From: Symbiodinium natans
Lineage: Eukaryota > Sar > Dinophyceae > Suessiales > Symbiodiniaceae
DNA length: 64,000 nucleotides
NCBI GenBank assembly: GCA_905221605.1
Contig: CAJNDS010002579.1
Span: 852,734 to 916,733 of the forward strand
Direction: 5' to 3'
Shown here one piece after another: positions 31,844 to 40,735 of this stretch. Position numbers and translations under genes: made by a program. A model generated the notes under the pieces. It had not been told where the DNA came from and did no database searches. It saw nothing but the letters and a program-made list of their open reading frames with translations. How positions within the stretch are numbered: position 1 is the first letter of the stretch; each line of letters starts with the position of its first letter.

Positions 31844-32047
31844 TGTGCTGCAGGGGATGCAGCCTTTACGATGGACCGTGCCACCACACTGAATCTCAAC
31901 CATTTCTCGCACGGAGCGCCCTCCAAACCTAGACATGCCAAAAGACCACGTCCCGCACCGGCCCAGGGCACGGCAGGAGTTGTAACTGGAGCCGAATCCT
32001 GCCGAATATCACCTTTTGAAGCCTCGTTGCAGTCTACGGCAGGCTGA
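31844..32047 (+). CDS. candidate last exon, 67 codons then TGA
   Basis: Acceptor CGTGCCCTGCCGCAG. One of the longest exon-like frames outside the minus-strand cluster: CAAGDAAFTMDRATTLNLNH, then a basic proline-rich stretch (KPRHAKRPRPAPAQ) and TGA. Not in a telomeric array. No family recognised. Confidence 0.4.
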   Translation, partial: CAAGDAAFTMDRATTLNLNHFSHGAPSKPRHAKRPRPAPAQGTAGVVTGAESCRISPFEASLQSTAG

Positions 32048-32183
32048 AAAGCAGTGTTCTCTTGTTAAGGAACTTGAATTAAGTTTCCATGGGCGCTCCA
32101 AACCCCATGTGGGCACGTAATTCAGTCCACTTAGGTTTTAGGGTTTGGGGTTTAGGGTCTAGGGTTGAAGTGGATGTGCTTAG

Positions 32184-32249
32184 AGCAAGCAGGACGTTCT
32201 GGAGAAGTATGAGCGGGCCGACGCTCACTACTGCGTCTCCTGGCTGCAT
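32184..32249 (+). CDS. candidate mini-exon, 66 nt
   Basis: Acceptor GTGGATGTGCTTAG, donor GTTGGTGTTC. Frame 0 reads SKQDVLEKYERADAHYCVSW then LH and would remain open beyond the donor. A minus-strand frame is also open here. Confidence 0.45.
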
Positions 32250-32514
32250 GTTGGTGTTCAATGCGTCGGGCCCTTGCAACCGGACCTAGCACCCAAGGAC
32301 CCTGAAAGACTGATCACCTCATTAATTGGGGTATTATTCTACTTTATACAGGTGCCATTGGAGGTCTACATCAGTGTAAGTTAAACTTAATCTTGGTGTT
32401 CGGGTGTTGGACGTGTGCAGCATGAAGCAATGGATTCTGTGATTGCGTTCTATTCTTTGTGGCGGCCCGCGCATAAAAGCCCTACTTTCTCAAGTTCGGC
32501 ATCCAGTTTTGCAG

Positions 32515-32557
32515 GAAGGAGAGGGACACAAAGGAAGTGCTCACTTGTGCTTCCATG
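32515..32557 (+). CDS. candidate mini-exon
   Basis: Acceptor GCATCCAGTTTTGCAG, donor GTATCCTAAG. It reads EGEGHKGSAHLCFH. Confidence 0.35.
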
Positions 32558-33046
32558 GTATCCTAAGGAGGCAAGAATGGAACCTCATTAGGCGCTACCA
32601 CTGCTAGTGATTCGGCCGCGCATGGTTCAACATGGGCTTTAAACAAGGTCTACAAGGGAGTTGAGCTTTACGTGGTCTTGTCTTCACGTCACCCTAAACC
32701 CTAAACCCTAAACCCTAAACCCTAAACCCTAAACCCTAAACCCTAAACCCTAACCCCCTAAACCCCTAAAACCCTAAACCCTAAACTCTCAAACTTTTCC
32801 GGCCTGGGCCTGGCTCGAGGTGGGCTGGAGCCATGGCCGCGAGAAGTTCAAAGGCTTGGGGACCCTGGCTTGTCGCCTGTGGAGGGTCTATAGGGTTTCG
32901 GGTTTAGGGTTTAGCGGATACTAGCACTATCGGTGACGCTTAGCGGAGGTTGCTAGTAGAAAACTACCCCCAATTCCCATCAAGTTTGATCGTAACTGTC
33001 CCTCTGACAGGGGACCACACGAGTCCTAAACTTGGGGTCATATAGA

Positions 33047-33165
33047 ACCCTAAAAAAGGGTTTATGGTTCATATACCCGAATAGGGATTTATAGTAGTAT
33101 CGGGTAACCCGATACTACTATAAATCCATATTCGGGTATATGAACCATAAACCCTGTTTTAGGGT
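33047..33165. mobile_element. near-perfect foldback element
   Basis: Two arms of about 59 bp are complementary around A33106 with about two mismatches (AATAGGGATTT/AATCCATATT and AAAAAAGGG/CCCTGTTTT). The arm ends contain AACCCTAAA / TTTAGGGTTT, so its outer edges are telomere-like. Confidence 0.8.
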
Positions 33166-33226
33166 TTATTTGGCCCCCCAGGAGCGCCAGGACCCAAAGC
33201 AAAAAAACTCTGGCACGGATCGACTA

Positions 33227-33281
33227 GGGTTTAGGGTTTAGGGTTTAGGGTTTAGGGTTTAGGGTTTAGGGTTTAGGGTTT
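33227..33281. repeat. TTTAGGG array
   Basis: Eight near-perfect units. Confidence 0.95.
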
Positions 33282-33586
33282 GGGGATTAACCCTATAAAC
33301 TCTAAACCTTAAATCTTATAGACCCTAAGCCCTGAACCTGCACAGGTCGAGGCGCGGGGGAGGTAAGCGGGGTTCTTTCTGTTCAGGGCGCGTGCCCGGC
33401 TGATTTTAGCACCGGCGCGCCCCCCCCTCGATGAGACCCCTAAGCCCTGAAAAAGCCTTCAGAACCCTAAATGCTAAACCCTAACCCCTAACCCTTCAAA
33501 CCCTAAACCCTGAACCCTTTTACATCCTGCCCTAAACCCTCAAACCCTAAACCCTCAAACCCTAAACCCTAAACCCTAAACCCTAC

Positions 33587-33699
33587 ATGGCTCGCTTCGC
33601 ACACACGGCGCCGCCAGGCAAGGCAGACCTGGCGAAGGGCAGCTTCTTCGCGAACCCGCTTTGGGACGACCCGGCAGAAGGCAATGAGGAGCCCCCAGA
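33587..33699 (+). CDS. candidate first exon with ATG
   Basis: ATGG lies directly after a CCCTAAA array with no AG between. It reads MARFAHTAPPGKADLAKGSF then FANPLWDDPAEGNEEPPE; donor GTTTAGGG at 33700. Alternatively it is internal and starts at 33618 after CGGCGCCGCCAG. It is one of the most protein-like segments here. Confidence 0.5.
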
Positions 33700-33920
33700 G
33701 TTTAGGGTTTAAGTTTTAGGGTTCAGGGTCAGGGTTTAGGGTTTAGGGTTCAGGGTTTAGGGTTTAGGGTTGAGGTTTCTGGGGTTTGTTGGTCCTGAGT
33801 CTTGGTTGCTAGAGGGACTTCTTGCCGCTACACAGCCACTCCTGGCGCCCTGAATGCTAGGAAGATCCCATGAGAGGGGATGCCTCAGCGAGCCTGTGTG
33901 TTCCTTGTGTCTTGCTTGAG

Positions 33921-33975
33921 GATTTGGGGGCTTGGACGTTCCAAGGGTTTCGTGGACCCGCAGGACATGGAATAG
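33921..33975 (+). CDS. candidate last exon or mini-exon
   Basis: Acceptor TTCCTTGTGTCTTGCTTGAG. One frame reads IWGLGRSKGFVDPQDME then TAG; another runs into a GTAGAGG donor. Unresolved. Confidence 0.35.
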
Positions 33976-34145
33976 AAAGGTAGAGGCCAGACCCTCAATC
34001 CCAACCCTACACCCTAAACCCTCTTAAACCCTAAACCCTAAACCAAGGCAAGTGTAGTTGGCGCCCTTCAGTCCTTCTTGGAGCCGTAAACCGTAAGCCC
34101 TACACTTCATACACACCCTAAACCTTAAACCCTAAATCCTAAACC

Positions 34146-34184
<39 letters not shown>

Positions 34185-34432
34185 AGCCTCAAGCCTCAAG
34201 CCTCAAGCCTCAACCCTCAACCCTCAACCCTCAACCCTACACTGCACACATGCAACATCGCGGCCTGAAACCCCCAAAGCCGCCTCGAGTTCATGGTTTT
34301 AGGGTTTAGGGTTTAGGGGTTTAGGGGTTTAGGGTTTAGAGTTTTAGAGGTTTAGGGGTTTAGGGTTTAGGGGTTTAAGGTTTAGGGTTTATTAAGGTTT
34401 AGGGTTTAAGGAGGTAGCGAGTTGGGTTACAG

Positions 34433-34471
34433 GAGGTGCGCACCAAGTACCCCTTTGCAGCGAGCCTTGGC
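34433..34471 (+). CDS. candidate mini-exon, 13 codons
   Basis: Acceptor GTTGGGTTACAG, donor GTGAGCCGC. It reads EVRTKYPFAASLG in frame 0. Confidence 0.45.
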
Positions 34472-34523
34472 GTGAGCCGCCAGTTCGGGTTTGGTGTTTG
34501 GGGCTTAGGGTTGTTGAGGTTGT

Positions 34524-34675
34524 GTCATGGGAGTAAGACTCGTGCCCCTAACGATGTACCCCTATACGAGATTCTCTGAATATACTCCTAATACGGCCCT
34601 TGGTTTTCTTAGAGGATCTTAACAAACGTACCCAAACTCAAGGGTACAACCTCAGGGGTCCGAGGTAGAGTCCTA
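34524..34675. mobile_element. C-family MITE
   Basis: TCATGGGAGTAAGACTCGTG ... AAGGGTACAACCTCAGGGG, intact. Confidence 0.6.
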
Positions 34676-34810
34676 CGAACATGCTGCAAAAGAAGGGTTC
34701 GGAGGTTGAGGAGGGTTTAGGCTTTGATTTTTGTTTGGGAGATTGGAGGCTCAGAGGGACAGGAACACGTCAGTGAGAGATGCAGACGCAAGGTGTTTCG
34801 CACGAACGCA

Positions 34811-34900
34811 ATCCAGGGTTCGGAATAGTTCCGAATAAATTTTCCTTATAGTCCCTTTATACTTATACTACAAGAACCCCCAAACCCTATTCTGGAAGGG
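34811..34900. mobile_element. F-family MITE
   Basis: GGGTTCGGAATAGTTCCGAA ... AAACCCTATTCTGGAAGGGG. Confidence 0.5.
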
Positions 34901-34999
34901 GCAGTCGGAAGGCCTGCAGCTGGAGCCGAAGGACCCTGAACCAACCCAAGCGAAATCGGAACGGGGTGGCCGTTTTCTAGGCAGGGCAAACCTCTAGGT

Positions 35000-35090
35000 C
35001 CGGGAGTAGGCACTGTTTTCCTTTTTCGGTCCCCTTAGAACCCCCTTAACACCAGAACGGGTACCTTTTTATTCCTGGGTTACTCCCGGG
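35000..35090. mobile_element. B-like palindromic element
   Basis: CCGGGAGTAGGCACTG ... GGGTTACTCCCGGG, with an internal GGGTACC as in the B family but different terminal bases. Confidence 0.5.
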
Positions 35091-35208
35091 TCTAGACCTT
35101 GAGGGTTTAGGATTTGGGGACTGTTTTTTGGGGATGTTTGTCCGAGAGTTTTCAAGGCGAACCCTAAACCCTAAACCCTAAACCCTAAACCCCGAAGACT
35201 CTTTAGAG

Positions 35209-35274
35209 GAGCCAACGCTGGGCATCCTCACCTCCCCCGTTCCATTGGGCTCTCGGGTCTCCTCTTCTTCCCAG
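35209..35274 (+). CDS. candidate mini-exon, 66 nt
   Basis: Acceptor GAAGACTCTTTAGAG, donor GTAGGATAAG. Frame 0 reads EPTLGILTSPVPLGSRVSSS then SQ. A CCCTAAA array ends about 15 bp upstream. Confidence 0.45.
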
Positions 35275-35395
35275 GTAGGATAAGGGGAGCCCTTAAAAGG
35301 GAACCCCTTCTGAACCCTCTTCTGGCTCTCTTAAAAAGGGACCTTATTCAGAGGGTCTATATCCCCAAGGGTCCCCCTAATCCTATCCCCTAATT

Positions 35396-35510
35396 TAGGA
35401 TGAAGACAGGGGCCTGAATAAGTAGCAATTAGAATCGGGTTTTGGGGGTTGTTGTAATCTTTTTATCTAGGGACCATGAAGGGATTCGACGATGCGTAAT
35501 TATTCCGAAC
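35396..35510. mobile_element. F-family MITE
   Basis: GGGGCCTGAATAAGTAGCAATTAGAATCGGG ... GCGTAATTATTCCGAACCC. Confidence 0.5.
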
Positions 35511-35948
35511 CCTACATGAAAGGGTTTAGGGTTTGGGTTTTCGAAAAATTGGGTTCAGGGCTTGTGTGGGGAGGGCCGCTGTCGCTACGCAGGAGCTCAT
35601 GGTTCAGAAATAATTCTGCCTCGTTTTACATCCCTATAGGCATCTTAAGAGCAAGATGTGTCCAACCCTGCCCTGAACCCTAAACCTAGGGTTCTGAGGG
35701 CGAGCATATCTCCGGTGTTTGCCGAGCGCGTGGTCATCTAAGGAGCCGCAACATATGGCCAAAGGACCGGTGCTGGCGCCCTACGCCCTAAGCCCCATAC
35801 CCTAAACCCTAAACCCTAAACCCGATTTAGGGGTTCGTCCCGCTATGCGGGTCCCCCAAAAAATTTCTCGTTTTTTGGGACCTGGGGTTATGCTGCCAAG
35901 TCATTGAGTGAAGTTGGAGTTTTCCCTGCATGCCCTCAATCCCTCCAG

Positions 35949-35993
35949 GCCCTCGATCCCAACATGCTGCGAGCCCTGCAAGCCCTCTACCTA
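35949..35993 (+). CDS. candidate mini-exon, 15 codons
   Basis: Acceptor GCCCTCAATCCCTCCAG, donor GTAGGGGTCGG. It reads ALDPNMLRALQALYL. The donor is the first base of an F-family MITE (35995-36075), so that element may itself start the intron. Confidence 0.45.
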
Positions 35994-36364
35994 GTAGGGG
36001 TCGGAATCGTTGCTAGTAGTGTTCCCTTATATGGTCCCTACATAACTGTACGATAATAACCGTAAACCCCAAAAGCCCTAAACCTTAAGAACGGCTTCGG
36101 GCTTGTAGGGTTTAGGGCTTAGGGCTCAGGGCTTGGGGTTTGGGGTTAGAAAAAAGGGCGCACTAGTGAGCACTGCACATGCCGCGCACAATGTGATACT
36201 GGCTTGCAGTTCCTCCGCTGTCCTCCAGAAACTAGAGAGTAGGCCCTTTTGCCCTTTCTTAGTGTTCCTTTATCCCAAAAAGGGCACCGACCCAGAGAAG
36301 GCCCTCATTCCCCTTTTTCTGTTCCGGTTTTGGTTCCCTGAAAAGCCCCCTTAACCCAAAACAG

Positions 36365-36766
36365 GGCAGCAGAGTTTATGAAGACGCAGCTTGTGGCATC
36401 TGGGTTTTGTGGGATAGATACCACCGGGCCGACATTGCGGGCAAACGCGCCTGCAAGGACCAGCCAATGGTCCAGCAGCAGTTTGACGTAGCCGCCGCCA
36501 TTGACCACTTCTTTGGCGTCAATGCTGGCAAGCTGCTATACCAGAGCGTGGCGTCTGAGCTGGGCTTCTCCGCCTCATTGGTCCAGCCCGCCAGTGGCAC
36601 GCGAACGATTGGAGCTCTGCGGCTGCTCCGGGGGCCATTTTCGAAAATGATCGCAACATTCTTGCTTCTCTGCATGCACGGATATCCTGGGCGCGCGAGA
36701 AACGCGGGTCGCACAGCATCTCTTCAGTGCCACTTGGTGAAACTGTGTCGGAACTGCCCTGATTGA
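36365..36766 (+). CDS. longest plus-strand candidate exon, unknown product
   Basis: Follows CCCTTAACCCAAAACAG. The frame is open for 133 codons to a TGA at 36764, with a possible donor (GTGAAACTG) at about 36737. Segments include LWDRYHRADIAGKRACKD, QQQFDVAAAIDHFFGV and FSKMIATFLLLCMHG. It has ordinary composition and no telomeric units. SGTR then RALRLLRG-like spacing distantly recalls hAT-transposase-type regions, but this is weak. Antisense frames are also open, so strand is not certain. Confidence 0.4.
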   Translation, partial: GSRVYEDAACGIWVLWDRYHRADIAGKRACKDQPMVQQQFDVAAAIDHFFGVNAGKLLYQSVASELGFSASLVQPASGTRTIGALRLLRGPFSKMIATFLLLCMHGYPGRARNAGRTASLQCHLVKLCRNCPD

Positions 36767-36949
36767 TTCCTAGGTTACTCTTCAACCTTGAACCCTAAAC
36801 TTCCCTAAACCCGAAACCCTAAACCCTAAACCCCAATTTAGGGTTGGTTTAGGCAAAAGGGTTTACTAAACCCTATTCCCTAAACCTAAACCCTCAACAC
36901 CAAACCCTAAACCCTAAACCCCAATCCCTAAACCCTAAACCCTTTCCAG

Positions 36950-37015
36950 GAGATCCCGGAGCTGGAAAGCGCCTTTAAGGAGACCGGGAAGGCCCTGTGC
37001 GATTTGAAGTCGTAG
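36950..37015 (+). CDS. candidate last exon, 66 nt with TAG
   Basis: Acceptor CTAAACCCTTTCCAG directly follows the CCCTAAA array. It reads EIPELESAFKETGKALCDLK then S and TAG. A TTTAGGG array starts 3 bp after it. Confidence 0.55.
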   Translation, partial: EIPELESAFKETGKALCDLKS

Positions 37016-37017
37016 CT

Positions 37018-37155
37018 AGGGTTTAGGGTTTAGGGTTCAGGGTTCAGGGTTCAGGGTTCAGGGTTCAGGGTTCAGGGTTTAGGGTTCAGGGTTCAGGGTT
37101 CAGGGTCCAGGGTTCAGGGTTCAGGGTTCAGGGTTTAGGGTTTAGGGTTTAGTCC
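37018..37155. repeat. TTTAGGG/TTCAGGG array
   Basis: Alternating blocks of TTTAGGG and TTCAGGG units, the two variants known as a mix in apicomplexan telomeres. Confidence 0.95.
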
Positions 37156-37615
37156 TTGGAGGCCCTTGGGATGAATATTTGCCCTTAATGGGGTGGGGGG
37201 GTTAAAGGTCATGTCACGGCAGCGGGCCCAGACGCAGGGCCCAGGACAAGTAGGTAGGCCCTTGGGACATTTTGTATTTTCCCCTTTATTGGGTTTAAGA
37301 GGATTGTATTCTGGAATATTTTTTCAGAGGGTTTTAAAGGGCCATCCTGGCAAGAGTGTGGATTAAACAAAAAGAAGGGTTTAACGTTCATCTTGGGTGC
37401 CCGTGTGTACTGTCCAAGAAAGGCCCAAATGACGTCCATGCGGACTACAGCTAAAGCTATCAAGAGAGATGCCCAGTAGTACCCTTATTTCCCTTATTCC
37501 CCCTTTGGGGCCTTAGCCCTAAACCCTAAACCCCAAACCCCAAACCCCAAACCCCCCAAAGTCGAGGAAACTGGGACTTTGCTCGGTCGTGCGGCTTACA
37601 GCCTGCCCGTTGCAG

Positions 37616-37673
37616 GCTGTCTATGGCGCAGCCGAACATTTGGTCAAGGCACGCCGCCGTGAAGAACCCGAGG
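37616..37673 (+). CDS. candidate mini-exon
   Basis: Acceptor GCCTGCCCGTTGCAG, donor GTTTAGGGTTTAGGG. It reads AVYGAAEHLVKARRREEPE. Confidence 0.5.
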
Positions 37674-37921
37674 GTTTAGGGTTTAGGGTTTAGGTGCTCA
37701 GGGTTCCTAATCCCTAAACCCTATGGGGCTCACTTCGGTTCAGGGTTTGGGGGTTTATAGGGGTTCCTAAACCCTATGGGGCTCTTAATGTGAGCCAAGC
37801 CTGTGCAACTCGGTCTTCTGGGGTTTAAAGGCGGGAGAGAGGCTTGCAAACACAGGTGGGGATATTATCGGAGGGTCGTTTTCTGCACCGCCTTGCGTAA
37901 TTGGGATATAGTCATGTGTTT

Positions 37922-38163
37922 TCACGATGGAAGCAAACGCGGTAGCTGGGCGCAGTTGTACAGACGCAGCCATGCTGTTGTGGCATCACATCTTTGTCCG
38001 CTCCAACTCTGGCCGCGGATATGCGAAATCATGCGAAGCCATGCCTGGAGCAATCCAACCCTTTTTCCCACAAAACACATGCGAACATTCCGTGGGCCTT
38101 GAGCCAAAGCGTGGTCACCGTACAGGTCTATTGCAGCCGCACTCCGTTTTTCCACAAGTCTGA
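37922..38163. other. open on several frames; gene status unclear
   Basis: Plus ORF with ATG at 37927 (78 codons, MEANAVAGRSCTDAAMLLWH...) overlaps a 99-codon plus frame and an 87-codon minus frame. On the minus strand TTTGGCTCAAG (38108-38098) matches the last 11 bases of the dinoflagellate spliced leader. The coding strand cannot be chosen. Confidence 0.35.
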
Positions 38164-38187
38164 CCCCTAAACCTACGTACTTCATCT

Positions 38188-38274
38188 TAGGGGCTGGGCA
38201 GTTAACCTTTATAAACCAAACCTATTACCATTAGAAGGTTAACCTTTCTTGGGCTAGGGTGTTCAGCCCCTGGG
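38188..38274. mobile_element. J-family palindromic element
   Basis: TTAGGGGCTGGGCAGTTAACC ... AAGGTTAACCTTTC...TTCAGCCCCTG. A related copy with a CCCTAAA insertion lies at 62081-62169. Confidence 0.5.
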
Positions 38275-38485
38275 TCGTGCATGGCTAGACTGATTCAGGG
38301 TCCCTGTTTGTGTGAGTTGGGATGCCGGGTCTGGCAGTGAATACTATGTAGGGGACCCAAACAATGGCACAAAGAGGTATGATAGCTTAGAAATCTACCA
38401 AGGTAGGCCCTTATGGAGTTTTAACCTCCAGGGTCGGTAACCACCACCACATCCTTTTTTCAAAGTTGCGAAGTTCTGGTGTCCT

Positions 38486-38550
38486 CAGTATAGTACCACC
38501 CCAGCATCATCCCTAATAAGGACTGTTAGTTTAAAAGGGGCAACATCCCA
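38486..38550. mobile_element. A-family MITE, right half
   Basis: ATCCCTAATAAGGACTGTTAGT then GGGGCAACATCCCA; left half absent. Confidence 0.6.
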
Positions 38551-38790
38551 CCCTGACCCCCTCGATCCTGCAACACCCCAACCTTCCTGCGTAAACACAC
38601 ACGCACACAAAAGCAAAGCAAAGCCCCGCCAAAAACCTCAGCCTAAACCCTCTTTACCCTCAACCTATGAAGCCCTAAACCCTAAACCCCAAACCCTAAA
38701 CCCTAAACCCTAAACCCTCTTTACCCTTAACCTATGAAGCCCAGTGTCTGGCCGGGAGGTTGCGGGCTTTAGGGATCCCACTCCCTCTAG

Positions 38791-38846
38791 GAGTGTGACC
38801 GACTCGTTGAGTCTCAGCATCCAGGCTGCTTGGTCGCCACTCCAGG
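38791..38846 (+). CDS. candidate mini-exon
   Basis: Acceptor TCCCACTCCCTCTAG, donor GTTGAGGGTTTAGGG. It reads ECDRLVESQHPGCLVATP. Confidence 0.5.
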
Positions 38847-39097
38847 GTTGAGGGTTTAGGGTTTAGGGTTTAGGGTTTAGGGTTTAGGGTTTAGGGTAAC
38901 CCGGAGCCCTAAACCCTCATCTTTCGGGTTAAAAGGGGCGAAGGGCACTTGGGGTTAAGCCTCCACCCCTCCCCAACATTCGAAGGGCCCTAGGCTTCAT
39001 GCTGAAGCATAGGGTCTCTTACAGGAACCATATCGCCTGCCTGATTCCCTAACTCCCGACGCAATTGCACCTGAGAGTCGCCTCCGTCCACCGGCAG

Positions 39098-39146
39098 TAA
39101 CACGACCCCCCACAAGGCATCCTTCTGAAGCAATTTTGCACCCGGG
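39098..39146 (+). CDS. candidate mini-exon
   Basis: Acceptor TCCGTCCACCGGCAG, donor GTTTAGGGTTTAGGG. It reads TRPPTRHPSEAILHP. Confidence 0.35.
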
Positions 39147-39504
39147 GTTTAGGGTTTAGGGTTTAGGGTTTAGGGTTTAGGGTTTAGGGTTTATAGGGTT
39201 TGGGGTTTGGGGTTTAGGGTTTAGGGTTTATAGGGTCTCAGTCCTGGCATGAAGCAGCTTCCAGGTTCAAAAGGGTTCATAGGGTTTAGGATTTAGGGCA
39301 GCAGGACTCGTGATTTGCCTGTTTCGTTGAGTCTGAGAGTATAAGACGAGAAGGCCCGAGACCCCCGTTTCCGGAACACACCTCAAGTTCCACCAGTATC
39401 AACAAAGCACGCACAAAGAAAAAACACATGCAAAAGCAGAACACCGTCGGACCCCCTAAACCCTAAACCCTAAACCCTAAACCCAAAACCCTAAACCCTT
39501 GCAG

Positions 39505-39530
39505 AAGCAGTGGGGGTTCGGGTCTTGAAG
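39505..39530 (+). CDS. candidate micro-exon
   Basis: Acceptor TAAACCCTTGCAG, donor GTGGGTCC. It reads AVGVRVLK. A G31 run follows 35 bp downstream. Confidence 0.3.
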
Positions 39531-39564
39531 GTGGGTCCCTAACCCGAAAAATACCGCCTATGCG

Positions 39565-39565
39565 T

Positions 39566-39597
<32 letters not shown>
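39565..39597. repeat. poly-G run, about 31 nt
   Basis: Uninterrupted G homopolymer; strong G-quadruplex potential. Confidence 0.95.
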
Positions 39598-39714
39598 CGT
39601 GTGTCCCAAGGCCCAAGAGGCCCTTGAGTTCAGAAGGTTTAGGGTTTAGGGTTTAGGGTTTAGGAACCCTAACCCTAAACCCTAAACTCAAGCGACCAAG
39701 GGCTCGGTAGTGGT

Positions 39715-39767
39715 ATGATCGACCTCAAGTTCTGGGCATTTGGAGTATATTACTGGAACCTCTTAGG
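39715..39767 (+). CDS. candidate mini-exon, possible ATG
   Basis: Reads MIDLKFWAFGVYYWNLL and runs into GTTTAGGG. A short acceptor (CCTAAACTCAAG) lies upstream at 39693. Start and strand uncertain. Confidence 0.3.
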
Positions 39768-39824
39768 GTTTAGGGTTTCGGGTTTAGGGCTTAGGGTTTA
39801 GGGTCCGAGTAGGACTCCCTTGAG

Positions 39825-39917
39825 TTAGATTTTGGGAGTGAGGACATGGACAGCGTCTCTACAACGCGGGGCGCCTGCAGAAAGTGGGGAATCGTGGGGG
39901 GAAGCTTGGGCAAGGGG
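39825..39917 (+). CDS. candidate exon, 31 codons
   Basis: Acceptor GGACTCCCTTGAG, donor GTTAGGGTTTGGGG. Frame 0 reads LDFGSEDMDSVSTTRGACRK then WGIVGGSLGKG. Confidence 0.45.
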
Positions 39918-40099
39918 GTTAGGGTTTGGGGTTTAGGGTTCAGGGCTTAGGGTTTAGGGTTTAGGGCTTAGGAAAGAGAGCCCCCAACACCCTAAGCCCG
40001 AAATTTCAATCCGAAGCCCTAATGCCACTCCGAAGCCCCTCTGAGTGCCCAGAAGTTGGGGTCCGGCGTTGCCTTAGTGTTTATGCTGCCTTCCTACAG

Positions 40100-40145
40100 T
40101 GCCGTTCATATAGTTTTTGTTTTGCCGCCCCACCTGGCTGAAGGG
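40100..40145 (+). CDS. candidate mini-exon
   Basis: Acceptor TATGCTGCCTTCCTACAG, donor GTTAGGGTTT. It reads AVHIVFVLPPHLAEG. Confidence 0.4.
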
Positions 40146-40320
40146 GTTAGGGTTTAAAGGTTTTAGGGTTTAGAGTTTAGGGTTTTAAAGGCTACTTGCT
40201 TAGGTTCAACTCAGCATGAAGCTGGCATGGGGGGGAGGGGTACATGGGTGGATGCAGAAATTTTGAGGTCTGGCTGGCTGGTCTGGGTACTCAAAAGGGA
40301 CCACAATTGAGAACACTTCC

Positions 40321-40429
40321 TTGGGATGCTCCCCCTTAGACTAGCAGTCCTTAGTGGCGTTATAGTACCCCCTACTATAATCATAATCCCTATGATCAAG
40401 GACTGTTAGTATAAGTGGGAACATCCAAA
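40321..40429. mobile_element. A-family MITE
   Basis: TTGGGATGCTCCCCCTTAGACTAGCAG ... TAAGTGGGAACATCCA. Confidence 0.75.
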
Positions 40430-40501
40430 GAGCCCTAAACCCTAAACCCTGAACCTTAAACCCTAAACCCTTTAGAACCCTAATCCCTGCTGCGGGACGA
40501 G

Positions 40502-40548
40502 GCTGCCTTCACCGACTCGCGGATGTTGGCTGGGCGCTTCTTACCTGG
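40502..40548 (+). CDS. candidate mini-exon
   Basis: Acceptor CTGCGGGACGAG, donor GTTTAGGG. It reads AAFTDSRMLAGRFLP; the frame is also open upstream (LLRDE). Confidence 0.4.
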
Positions 40549-40735
40549 GTTTAGGGTTTTTTGGGGTTTAGGGTTTATGGGGTTTTAGGGTTTTGGGGTT
40601 AGGGGGTTTAGGGTTTATAGGGTTTAGGGTTTTGGGGTTTAGGGTTTTTGGGGTTTAGGGGCTTTAGGGGCTTTAGGGTTTATAGGGTTTAGGGTTTAGA
40701 GGGTTTAGGACTTAGGGTTTAATGTTGCACTGTGG
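40549..40735. repeat. TTTAGGG / TTTTGGGG array
   Basis: Heavily degenerate G-rich-orientation array. Confidence 0.9.
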
